DNA of 35,012 bases, taken from contig JAEDDI010000020.1 of the NCBI GenBank assembly GCA_016293805.1, forward strand, positions 1 to 35,012, written 5' to 3'. Both the position numbers and the translations under genes were made by a program. The DNA comes from Bacillota bacterium (GTDB taxonomy: Bacteria > Bacillota > Clostridia > Peptostreptococcales > Anaerovoracaceae). Below are positions 1 to 7,211 of this stretch, piece after piece. The notes under the pieces were generated by a model, which saw only the letters and a list, made by a program, of their open reading frames with translations, did no database searches and was not told the DNA's origin. Position 1 is the stretch's first letter. Each line of letters starts with the position of its first letter.

Positions 1-456
1 CCCGCTTTTGCCTCCTGTCTTTTCTACAAGATGAATATCACCTATGGTCATCCTCTTATCTATAGCCTTGCACATATCATAAATTGTGAGAAGTGCAACA
101 GATACTCCTGTCAGCGCCTCCATCTCAACTCCTGTCTTCCCTTCTGTCTGCGCTGTACAAAATACCGATATATCGCAGGCTTTCTCATCGATTTCAAATT
201 CTACCTTCACATTTGAAAGAAATATCGGATGACACATCGGTATGAGCTCTGCAGTCTTCTTTGTTCCCATAATTCCTGCAACCTGGGAAACTGTCAGAAC
301 ATCGCCTTTTTTCACCTGCCTGCCAAGTATCGCATCAAGCGCCCTGCGGCTCACGTGAATGCTTCCTCTGGCCACTGCAGTCCTTCCCGTTATATCCTTT
401 TCGGAAACATCCACCATTACAGCGTTTCCGTTATCATCAAAATGCGTTAATTCCAT
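1..456 (-). CDS. moaC: Cyclic pyranopterin monophosphate synthase MoaC (3' end beyond window)
   Basis: MoaC works with MoaA in the first step of molybdenum cofactor synthesis, converting the MoaA product into cyclic pyranopterin monophosphate in the cytoplasm. The 152 residues visible contain the family hallmarks: an N-terminal MELTHFDDNGNAVMVDVSEK stretch, LIPMCHPIFLS around residues 71-81, and GVEMEALTGVSVALLTIYDM near 110-130 followed by EKTGGKSG at the cut edge. MoaC is usually about 155-165 residues, so only the last few are missing. The ATG at 456-454 is preceded by AGGAGAG with good spacing. It follows modC by only 8 bases, so it is the next gene of the moa-mod operon; further genes such as moaD/moaE may lie beyond the left edge. 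Confidence 0.96.
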   Translation of the reverse strand, partial: MELTHFDDNGNAVMVDVSEKDITGRTAVARGSIHVSRRALDAILGRQVKKGDVLTVSQVAGIMGTKKTAELIPMCHPIFLSNVKVEFEIDEKACDISVFCTAQTEGKTGVEMEALTGVSVALLTIYDMCKAIDKRMTIGDIHLVEKTGGKSG

Positions 457-464
457 AATCTCTC

Positions 465-1520
465 CTATTTCAGCAGAAGAATCTGCTCCTCATCAAACTT
501 AAGATAGTCGGGAAGACCTCTTTCCTCTATCATTTTCTGCCGGTATTCCTGGCAGTACCAGTATATAAGATAATCTGCCCCGCTTTGGCCCTGCGGCCTG
601 ATGCAGTAGTTCTTCTCAAAGAGAAGACTGTCCACCCTTTCAAGGATGAAAGGAATACAGTTCCTTTCCATCTCTCCCCAGACGGGGGTGAAACAGTGCG
701 CTCTGTATCCTGCATATTTCACATCATCTGGTATATCCTGTTTAAGGTAAAGAGTAATTCCCCAGTCCGCCGCCTCAAGCAGATGATCGCCTGTTTTCCT
801 GACGGCAGAGAAGTTCTTGCATCCTGTAAGCCTTGCAGCTTCAAGACATCCGGGATTCTGAAACACGTCTTCAGTCCTTCCGCCTGATATAACTTTACCT
901 TCAGACAGGATATAAAGCTCATCGCTGAATCTGTAGAGCTCATCCCTGCTGTGAGACACCATTATAACCTGGCCGTCAAAATCATCAAGCATATTCATCA
1001 TCTCAAGCTGCATGCGGTCCTTAAGATAGACATCAAGCGCAGAATACGGCTCATCGAGAAGTATCACATCAGGCTCAGATGCCATAATCCTTGCAAGGGC
1101 GACTCTCTGCTGCTGACCTCCCGAAAGCTGTCCCGGGAGCCTTCCCTCAAGTCCGGAAAGCCCGAACCTTGACAGCATCTCACCTGCCTTTGCCGTCTTC
1201 TCCTCCTTCGTCCCCTTAACTCCTGCAGATATATTCTGCAAAACAGTCATAGACGGAAACAGCGCATAATTCTGAAACATATATCCCACATTTCTCTTCT
1301 GCGGCTTAAGATCAATCTTATCCTCTATGCTGTAAAGCACCCTTCCGTCAATCTCAATCCTTCCTCTGTCAGGTTTATCAATACCTGCAAGCATCCTCAA
1401 AGTCATGCTCTTGCCCGAGCCTGATGCTCCAAGAATACCAATCCTTTTCGCACTGCTTTTAATACTGACATCAAGGGTAAAATCCCCCATATCCCTATAT
1501 ATATCAACAAATATACCCAT
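465..1520 (-). CDS. modC: Molybdate ABC transporter ATP-binding protein ModC
   Basis: This is the ATPase of the ModABC molybdate importer, bound to ModB on the inner face of the membrane. In 351 residues I see Walker A GASGSGKS (31-38), Q-loop at MFQN (81-84), signature LSGGQQQR (132-139), Walker B VILLDEP (152-158) and the H-loop histidine at about 190. The C-terminal 120 residues do not show the usual twin Mop/TOBE oxyanion-binding repeats of E. coli ModC; they look like a different, less conserved extension, so feedback by oxyanion binding may work differently. The start lies 3 bases after modB, and moaC follows immediately. Molybdate rather than sulfate is inferred from the moa genes around it. 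Confidence 0.93.
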   Translation of the reverse strand: MGIFVDIYRDMGDFTLDVSIKSSAKRIGILGASGSGKSMTLRMLAGIDKPDRGRIEIDGRVLYSIEDKIDLKPQKRNVGYMFQNYALFPSMTVLQNISAGVKGTKEEKTAKAGEMLSRFGLSGLEGRLPGQLSGGQQQRVALARIMASEPDVILLDEPYSALDVYLKDRMQLEMMNMLDDFDGQVIMVSHSRDELYRFSDELYILSEGKVISGGRTEDVFQNPGCLEAARLTGCKNFSAVRKTGDHLLEAADWGITLYLKQDIPDDVKYAGYRAHCFTPVWGEMERNCIPFILERVDSLLFEKNYCIRPQGQSGADYLIYWYCQEYRQKMIEERGLPDYLKFDEEQILLLK

Positions 1521-1523
1521 ACT

Positions 1524-2219
1524 CTACCACCGCCTGATATTCTTCATTTTACTTCCTGCAATCAGGTTGATAACAAAGACTGCAGCAAACGCAATAACAA
1601 GCACAATTACTACCCATACGCCTGCAGTCGCATAATCCCCGTCCTGAATTACCATGGCGATCTTCTGCGAAATGGTTCCTGTCTTTCCAGGGATATTGCC
1701 TGCAAGCATAGAGGTCGCGCCGTATTCGCCCATTGCCCTTGCAAATGTGAGTACGGTGCCCGATGCAAGTCCAGGGCCTGCAGCGGGCACTGCGACTTTC
1801 CAGAAAATCTTCATCTCGGACATTCCAAGTGTTCTTCCCGCATGGATGAGGTTAATATCAATCTGTTCAAAGGCTGCTCTTGCGTTTCTGTACATGAGAG
1901 GAAATGCGATTACCGTCGCAGCAAGTATGCATCCAAGCCACGTATGAACCGCGCTTATATCAAAGGTGTCATAAAGGAATATTCCAAAGGGTCTTCTCCT
2001 GCTGAATATTAGAAGCAGGAAAAAGCCCGCAACCGTAGGCGGAAGCACCAGAGGCAGAGTCAGAAGTCCGTCCCATACGGATTTGCCTTTAGTGCCGAGT
2101 GAAATCACCTTTCTTGCGGCGAAAATCCCAAGGAAAAATGATAATACAGTTGCCACAATTCCCGTTTTAACTGAGATCCACAAGGGGCTCCAGTCAAGTC
2201 CCTGAAGTATTTCCATCAT
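1524..2219 (-). CDS. modB: Molybdate ABC transporter permease ModB
   Basis: ModB is the membrane channel subunit of the molybdate importer. The 231-residue product is strongly hydrophobic with about five to six membrane segments. It carries the permease EAA-type cytoplasmic loop as the stretch AGRTLGMSEMKIFWKVAVPA, followed by a FARAMGEYGATSMLAGN motif typical of ModB/CysT permeases. Length matches the family (about 220-230). It begins 12 bases downstream of modA and ends 3 bases before modC, consistent with one transcript and coupled translation. The double ATG start is preceded by an AAGGAAGAAA stretch. Confidence 0.94.
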   Translation of the reverse strand: MMEILQGLDWSPLWISVKTGIVATVLSFFLGIFAARKVISLGTKGKSVWDGLLTLPLVLPPTVAGFFLLLIFSRRRPFGIFLYDTFDISAVHTWLGCILAATVIAFPLMYRNARAAFEQIDINLIHAGRTLGMSEMKIFWKVAVPAAGPGLASGTVLTFARAMGEYGATSMLAGNIPGKTGTISQKIAMVIQDGDYATAGVWVVIVLVIAFAAVFVINLIAGSKMKNIRRW

Positions 2220-2231
2220 TTCTTTCTTCCT

Positions 2232-3062
2232 TTATTCTACGTCGGTATCAAAGCCGTACTTTCTGTAAAGAGCCTTCGCATCATCATTTGTTATATATGC
2301 AAGGAATGCTGCTGCAGCTTCTTTCTGTGCGTCTGTGGCTTCACCGTTTACAACCTGGCATACAGGATAGATTATATCGCCTGTAACAGAATAAGGCACT
2401 GTTTCAATAATCAATATATTATCTTCATGCCCTACCGTATCTGAAAGGTAAACAGTTCCAACTTCACTTGAACCTTCTTCCACTGCCGCAAGCACCTTGC
2501 TGACATTACCCTGTTCGCTGATCTGTACACCGCCTAGCTGATCTGATACCTCCTGAGTGGTAATTGCAGAAGGGTCATCAGCCTTTTCAAGGATGCCAAG
2601 ATTCACAAGGGCTGCCCTTGTGTACCTGCCGACAGGCACGCTTCCGTCAGCAAGAGCGATGCTCTTTGCCTTTCCTATTGTCGCAAGATCTGTTACCTTC
2701 GTACCGCTGCCCGGCTGAGTGATTACCACAAGCTGGTTATTAACCACATTCTGTCTTGTTCCTTCATTAATAAGTCCGTCCTCTTCCAGCTGGTCCATCT
2801 GCTTTTCCGCCGCAGAAAAGAATATGTCGCATGGAGCACCTTCTTCAATCTGAGTGAGTAAAGTTCCCGAGCTGTCCGCATTGATTACGATATCAACATC
2901 AGGATTAGCTTTTTCAAATTCAGCTTCAAATTCAGCCATTACAGCCCCAAGAGATGCTGCCGCAAACACATTTACTGCTGTTTTTTCCGGTTCCTTGCTG
3001 CCGCATGCTGCAAATGACACTGACATGACAATTGCTAATGTGAGTGAAAGCAGTTTCTTCAT
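2232..3062 (-). CDS. modA: Molybdate-binding lipoprotein ModA
   Basis: ModA is the extracytoplasmic molybdate receptor of the ModABC importer, here a lipid-anchored protein as expected in a Gram-positive cell. The start at 3062 was chosen over a longer reading because it gives a clean signal peptide, MKKLLSLTLAIVMSVSFAAC, with lipobox FAAC, and because AGGAGGAAGAAT stands just upstream. The mature 276-residue precursor shows the family features VFAAASLGAVM, the NADSSGTLLTQIEEGAPCDIF region (split over the binding cleft) and VGRYTRAAL. Specificity for molybdate or tungstate cannot be separated from sequence alone; the neighbouring moa genes do not decide between the two metals. Confidence 0.95.
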   Translation of the reverse strand: MKKLLSLTLAIVMSVSFAACGSKEPEKTAVNVFAAASLGAVMAEFEAEFEKANPDVDIVINADSSGTLLTQIEEGAPCDIFFSAAEKQMDQLEEDGLINEGTRQNVVNNQLVVITQPGSGTKVTDLATIGKAKSIALADGSVPVGRYTRAALVNLGILEKADDPSAITTQEVSDQLGGVQISEQGNVSKVLAAVEEGSSEVGTVYLSDTVGHEDNILIIETVPYSVTGDIIYPVCQVVNGEATDAQKEAAAAFLAYITNDDAKALYRKYGFDTDVE

Positions 3063-3088
3063 TATTCTTCCTCCTGTTCTTAAACCTT

Positions 3089-4111
3089 CTATTTTCCAAA
3101 GCCGCAGTTTGGGAATGTGCATACGCTGCAGCCCAGACACAGGCCTCCTTCTCCAAGGCTTTCGATATCTTCTTTATGTATTATCTCTCCTGCCATTACC
3201 CGGGGAAGTACGAGATCGAATATCGTCCTCTTTGAATACATTACGCATCCGGGAAGTCCCATGACAGGAATATTTTCATCGCCGCAGTATCCTATCATGA
3301 ACATGGCGCCCGGCAGCACAGGCGCCCCGTATATTCCATTATCACCTGTCACTGCCTTAATTGCGTAAGGCGTTAAATCGTCCGGATCTACGCTCATTCC
3401 TCCCGTGCAGATAATGAGGTCGCATCCTCTGTCAAGAAGATTTCTTACAGCGGATACTATCATCTCCTTATCGTCGCTGCATATTATATGGCCTTCTAAA
3501 GAGACCTCATAATCTGAGAGCTTTTCAAGTATAACATCGGTGAATGTGTCTTCTATGAGCCCTTCGTATACTTCACGCCCTGTTGTGACGATACCTGCCT
3601 TTTTGCGGAGAAAAGGCTTTACATTGAATATCGGTGCACCTTCTGTCATCTTTTTTACTCTTTCCATCTTTTCCTTTTCAATGACAAGAGGGATTATTCT
3701 TGTTCCTGCAACCTTGTCCCCCTTTTTTACGGGGAAGTTTCCATGTCTTGATGCTATCATCATCTGGCCGAAGGAGTTTACAAGATCAAGCCTTTCTCTG
3801 TCCACTGTGAGAAGTCCGTCGCAGGCGGCTGCAAGCTCTATTTTGCCTTCCCGGACTTCCCCTCCTGTGAGATTGTCTCCTCTGCAGATTTCATAAAGCA
3901 CCATTGCAGCATCGTTTTCATGCATCATGGTATCATCGTTTTCCCATACGTATATATTGAATTTGCCAAGGCTCTTGAGCACAGGGATGTCCTCTTTAGT
4001 TACAACATGTCCCTTTCTGAAAGGCGTATCTTTAGTTACTCCCTTAATTATCCGTGTAATGTCATGGCATAGTACCTGCCCTGCCGCATCGTCTGTTTTT
4101 ACCAGTTTCAT
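3089..4111 (-). CDS. Molybdopterin-binding protein (MoeA/Mog-like) with Cys-rich C-terminus
   Basis: This 340-residue protein contains a MoaB/Mog/MoeA-type molybdopterin-binding fold in its second half: a CTGGMSVDPDDLTPYAIKA loop (roughly residues 235-253) corresponds to the GG-S-x-G-x-x-D loop that binds molybdopterin in MoeA and MogA. The first half resembles the accessory domain found in clostridial proteins often annotated as molybdopterin-binding. The C-terminus is notable: GLCLGCSVCTFPNCGFGK has four closely spaced cysteines, suggesting a metal or iron-sulfur site. It could act in molybdate insertion or in cofactor maturation for a specific molybdenum hydroxylase. It starts 4 bases after the end of the upstream regulator-like gene and precedes modA. 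Exact reaction unknown. Confidence 0.85.
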   Translation of the reverse strand: MKLVKTDDAAGQVLCHDITRIIKGVTKDTPFRKGHVVTKEDIPVLKSLGKFNIYVWENDDTMMHENDAAMVLYEICRGDNLTGGEVREGKIELAAACDGLLTVDRERLDLVNSFGQMMIASRHGNFPVKKGDKVAGTRIIPLVIEKEKMERVKKMTEGAPIFNVKPFLRKKAGIVTTGREVYEGLIEDTFTDVILEKLSDYEVSLEGHIICSDDKEMIVSAVRNLLDRGCDLIICTGGMSVDPDDLTPYAIKAVTGDNGIYGAPVLPGAMFMIGYCGDENIPVMGLPGCVMYSKRTIFDLVLPRVMAGEIIHKEDIESLGEGGLCLGCSVCTFPNCGFGK

Positions 4112-4115
4112 AAAT

Positions 4116-5042
4116 TCACCTGCCTAGTATTCCCTTGAAACATTCATCAAACTTTGCGTTTGCAAATTCTGATACTTCTTCCTCATATTTTATGTATCTG
4201 TCAAGGATTATCCTGCCTTCTCCGGTCAGCCGCGCTGTTCCGCCGAATCTTCCGCCGTTTTGCCTGTCGATGAGCCCTGATCCCAGTTCCTCCTCGCTCT
4301 CCTTTATGAGATTCCATGCCGCGCTGTATGAAATTCCCACGCTTTCGCTTGCCTCTCTTACCGAACCCAGTCTGTCGACCTGAATCAGAAGCTGTTTCAT
4401 CTGCATCCCCATTATATTTCTCATTCCGGCAAGCCCGATCTCTATCTGCGGCCTTATAAGGGTGGGGTTCTGCCTGTCGATGAGTTTTTTTATCTCTTCC
4501 TCATCACTTTTGCTCGATACGCAGCCCATATCATCAACCGGAACGACTGTAATAGTCTTCGCAGACTTCTTTACTGCTCCGGACATCCCGCCTTCTTCTT
4601 CATATGATAATATGCGTGGAACTATCTCTGAATCTATCAGTAACGGATGGCCTTTTTTTCCGCCGTATGAAGGGATAACTGCATCGCCTTCAGATGAGAC
4701 AAGCGCCCTGACTGTATCATCGCCGAAAAAAGGATATCCGCTGGGACAGAATAACACTCTGTCGCATCTCCTGTAAATTTTCTCAAGACCAAGCTTTGCA
4801 GACTGAAGCACATCTGTCACATCATACCCTTTGTTTTCGGCAAAACTCAGGCCGAAATGTCTCATCTTCTTTCTGAGTTTTGCATCATAGCCTGTCACGA
4901 CGATTATATCGTCAATACCGCACTTTTTAAGCGTCGCGACAATTCTTTCCGGCGCGCTCATTACTGCGATATCATCAAAGGCATTGATGTTTTCGTCCCT
5001 TTCCGTAATATTTGCAGCTGTAACTACAGCACCCGTTCTCAT
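4116..5042 (-). CDS. Degenerate MobA-like domain fused to ModE-type winged helix
   Basis: This 308-residue protein has two parts. Residues 1-200 follow the MobA/MocA nucleotidyltransferase layout (IVVVTGY near 47-52, then FCPSGYPFFGDDTVRAL near 98-114). However, the nucleotide-binding GxSxRMG loop is replaced by AANITERDENINAFDD, and the aspartate usual in the LPxDxP motif is replaced (SGYP). Residues about 205-305 match the ModE DNA-binding domain: SVREASESVGISYSAAWNLI as helix-turn-helix and GGRFGGTARLTGEGRIILDRY as wing. It may therefore be a molybdenum-status regulator using a non-catalytic sensor domain. The start at 5042 was chosen because its ATG overlaps the stop of the upstream gene as ATGA and is preceded by AAAGGAGC. 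Confidence 0.85.
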   Translation of the reverse strand: MRTGAVVTAANITERDENINAFDDIAVMSAPERIVATLKKCGIDDIIVVTGYDAKLRKKMRHFGLSFAENKGYDVTDVLQSAKLGLEKIYRRCDRVLFCPSGYPFFGDDTVRALVSSEGDAVIPSYGGKKGHPLLIDSEIVPRILSYEEEGGMSGAVKKSAKTITVVPVDDMGCVSSKSDEEEIKKLIDRQNPTLIRPQIEIGLAGMRNIMGMQMKQLLIQVDRLGSVREASESVGISYSAAWNLIKESEEELGSGLIDRQNGGRFGGTARLTGEGRIILDRYIKYEEEVSEFANAKFDECFKGILGR

Positions 5043-5983
5043 CGCTGCTCCTTTCCCGCACACTCTCCCTCTCTTCCCGTGAGTATTCCCAGTCCGTGCT
5101 TAAGGCTTGGAAGTATGAATGAGAGTGCTTCTGCTACTGCTCCGGGACTTCCCGGAAGATTTACAATAAGAGTATTATGTCTTATGCCGCTCACGCCCCT
5201 TGAAAGCATTGCCCTTGGAGTGATTTCGAGCGAATAATACCTGATTGCCTCTGCAATACCCGGCGCCATCCTGTCACATACCTCTCCTGTTGCTTCAGGA
5301 GTATTGTCACGCGGGGAAAACCCCGTTCCCCCTGTTGTGAATATAACATTTACCTGCCTCTGGTCCGCCAGTCTGCATAATTCCCGTTTAAGAGGTTCCT
5401 TATCATCAGATAAAACAATTTTTTCTATAACTTCATAGCCTTCATCTTCCAGCATTTTTTTAAGCACCTCGCCGCTTTTGTCCTCTCTCTCCCCGGAAAA
5501 TGCCCTGTCACTTAATGTTATAACGGCGGCGGTAAAAGGAGCTGAAAGGTCCGGCCCAAGAATTACAGCCTCGTCTCCTTCCGTTACTCTTCCAGATGAT
5601 AATACCTTAAAAAAGGCTCCTTCTTCCGGCATGATGCATTCACCTGTTTCCCTCTTTATACTGCAGTCACCGTGACATGACTTTCCAATCTGAGTCATCT
5701 CAAGAACCGCATCACCTATTCTTATCCTTGTGCCGACCTTCATGGCCCTGAAATCAAAACCTTCCATGACAAGGTTTTCCCCAAATGCGCCAAATGATAC
5801 ATCAGCGCATTTATCTCTGAACTTTTCTATACTTTCAAGAGAAAGCATGCTGACCTGTCTGTGCCATCTTCCCGCATGCGCATCTCCTTTTATCCCGTAA
5901 TCCTTTATTAACTCTGCAGTGAAAACGGGGCTCTTTCCCGTTCCCTTATTATCACTTATACATACCGCAGCCACTCTGCCCAT
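5039..5983 (-). CDS. MOSC domain fused to MogA/MoaB molybdopterin adenylyltransferase domain
   Basis: This is a 314-residue two-domain protein. The N-terminal half (about 1-150) is a MOSC domain, GDAHAGRWHRQVSML followed by GAFGENLV and the likely sulfur-carrier cysteine region IGKSCHGDCSIK; MOSC domains handle sulfurated molybdenum cofactor. The C-terminal half (about 150-310) is a Mog/MoaB domain, AVITLSDRAFSGEREDKSG and FTTGGTGFSPRDNTPEAT, the region that binds and adenylates molybdopterin. Such fusions are known in Clostridia. I place the start at the ATG at 5983, which follows AGGTGG and lies one base after the moaA stop; a GTG three codons earlier overlaps moaA and the ribosome site. 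The stop overlaps the next start. Confidence 0.92.
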   Translation of the reverse strand: MGRVAAVCISDNKGTGKSPVFTAELIKDYGIKGDAHAGRWHRQVSMLSLESIEKFRDKCADVSFGAFGENLVMEGFDFRAMKVGTRIRIGDAVLEMTQIGKSCHGDCSIKRETGECIMPEEGAFFKVLSSGRVTEGDEAVILGPDLSAPFTAAVITLSDRAFSGEREDKSGEVLKKMLEDEGYEVIEKIVLSDDKEPLKRELCRLADQRQVNVIFTTGGTGFSPRDNTPEATGEVCDRMAPGIAEAIRYYSLEITPRAMLSRGVSGIRHNTLIVNLPGSPGAVAEALSFILPSLKHGLGILTGREGECAGKEQR

Positions 5984-5984
5984 T

Positions 5985-6959
5985 TCATCCACCTATACTT
6001 ACCATCCTTTTCTTTTCTGTAATCTTCTCTGTTTCATCAAAGCAGTGCATAAGGGGCTTTGATAAAACCGCTTCCCTGATAAGGTCAGTAACACTTTCCC
6101 CGTCATGCATCCCTTCCGTCCTGAGAGCCTCCTTAAGATCAGCCCCCTCATCATAACACAGGCAGCTCTTGAGCTTTCCATCTGATGTAAGCCTCACTCT
6201 GTTGCAGCTGCTGCAGAAGGAATTATTAACCGCATCAATGTATCCTATGCTTCCCTTAAAACCATCATGCCTGTAATATCTGGCTGGTCCTTTGCCGTGA
6301 AGGGAGATGTCTTTTTTTCCCTTTCCAAACTCTGCCTCAACTCTTTTTCGCACATCTTCTCCCCGCAAAGGAGGATAGTCCCTTCCCGAACCTATCGGCA
6401 TCATCTCAATGAATCTCACATCAAGCGGATTCTCCTTTGCAAGTGATGCAAGGTCTGCAATCTCATCGTCATTTACGCCACTGATTATAACCGAGTTGAT
6501 CTTTAGACTAATGCCTGTATCAAGGCATGCTTCAACAGCGCCGGTAACTCTGGAAAGGCAGTCCCTGCCTGTAATATATTCATACCTTTCGGCTTTAAGG
6601 GTATCCAGGCTGATATTAATCCCGTCAATTCCTGCCAGGACAAGTTCATCCAGGTGCTCTCTTAGAAGGACTCCGTTTGTGGTCATTGTGACTTTTTCTA
6701 TACCGGATATCCCTTTTATCATTGATATTAACTTCGGGCAGTTTTTCCTTGCGAGGGGCTCGCCGCCCGTTACCCTGACTGTATTTATTCCAAGCTTTGC
6801 AGCGCATTCACACACTCTTACTATTTCCTCAAAGGATAGAATCTCATTTCTGTCTGTAAGCTTTATCCCCTCCGGCATGCAGTATCTGCATCTGAGGCTG
6901 CACCTGTCTGTAACGGAAACTCTCATATATTCAATTTCTCTGCCGAAACTGTCTTTCAT
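5985..6959 (-). CDS. moaA: GTP 3',8-cyclase MoaA
   Basis: MoaA is a radical SAM enzyme that rearranges GTP to 3',8-cyclo-GTP, the first step of molybdenum cofactor synthesis. In the 324-residue product the N-terminal 4Fe-4S ligands are C20, C24 and C27 (CSLRCRYC), and the second cluster ligands are C249, C252 and C266 (CSSC then KLKSC). VTGGEPLARKN (63-73) is the SAM-binding GGEP motif. The chain ends in the Gly-Gly dipeptide that is functionally important in MoaA. It is the first gene of the moa-mod operon and is preceded by a promoter with an extended -10 and an inverted repeat. Confidence 0.97.
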   Translation of the reverse strand: MKDSFGREIEYMRVSVTDRCSLRCRYCMPEGIKLTDRNEILSFEEIVRVCECAAKLGINTVRVTGGEPLARKNCPKLISMIKGISGIEKVTMTTNGVLLREHLDELVLAGIDGINISLDTLKAERYEYITGRDCLSRVTGAVEACLDTGISLKINSVIISGVNDDEIADLASLAKENPLDVRFIEMMPIGSGRDYPPLRGEDVRKRVEAEFGKGKKDISLHGKGPARYYRHDGFKGSIGYIDAVNNSFCSSCNRVRLTSDGKLKSCLCYDEGADLKEALRTEGMHDGESVTDLIREAVLSKPLMHCFDETEKITEKKRMVSIGG

Positions 6960-6997
6960 CCGGATACTGCCTGTCCCTTTCTTCGTCTGTCATGCAT

Positions 6998-7026
6998 ATT
7001 ATACCAGTAATCGGTAAAGCGATTAA
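6998..7026 (-). promoter_or_regulatory. Promoter of the moa-mod operon
   Basis: On the minus strand a perfect TATAAT (6998-7003) is preceded by TGG, forming an extended -10. At 17 bases upstream the -35 position reads TTAATC, a weak match. It lies about 40 bases before the moaA start and downstream of two hairpin terminators, so it is the natural promoter for this operon. Confidence 0.65.
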
Positions 7027-7046
7027 CAAAAAAATATAAATCGCTT
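7017..7046 (-). promoter_or_regulatory. Inverted repeat overlapping the moaA -35 region (possible operator)
   Basis: AAGCGATT and AATCGCTT form perfect 8-base arms around a 14-base AT-rich centre. The site overlaps the -35 region of the moaA promoter, where a repressor would block RNA polymerase. It is AT-rich and palindromic like known ModE sites but not identical to the E. coli consensus. The ModE-like protein at 4116-5042 is the obvious candidate ligand; this is inference. Confidence 0.5.
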
Positions 7047-7055
7047 CAGGAAATA

Positions 7056-7093
7056 AAGTCCGACTATTATACATCTGCGTAATAATCGGACTT
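7056..7093 (-). terminator. Second hairpin terminator before moaA
   Basis: Arms 7056-7069 and 7080-7093 pair over 14 positions with one G-T wobble in the minus-strand RNA, around a 10-base loop, and are followed on the minus strand by TTTATTT. With the adjacent hairpin it forms a tandem terminator that separates the metallo-beta-lactamase gene from the moa operon. Confidence 0.65.
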
Positions 7094-7106
7094 AGATACA
7101 TAATAA

Positions 7107-7138
7107 ACGGGACTGCCGCGTTATGCGGGCAGTCCCGT
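7107..7138 (-). terminator. Terminator of the ComEC-like lipoprotein gene
   Basis: A perfect 11-bp stem, ACGGGACTGCC pairing with GGCAGTCCCGT, with a 10-base loop. It is followed on the minus strand by TTTATTAT. It sits about 75 bases after the stop of the gene at 7212-8318. Confidence 0.75.
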
Positions 7139-7211
7139 GATAATTTTATTAATCTGCTCTTTCTTCTGCCGACTTGACTGCAGTTCTTCCGTAAATGCCT
7201 CCTCTGCCGTA

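Noticed and set aside
585..887. Plus-strand frames opposite modC and other minus-strand genes
   Set aside because: They are shadows of strongly conserved genes in other frames and have no start signals or recognisable families.
6960..7211. Possible molybdenum cofactor riboswitch upstream of moaA
   Set aside because: The region between the promoter and moaA is too short for the motif, and the hairpins upstream are explained as tandem terminators and an inverted repeat.
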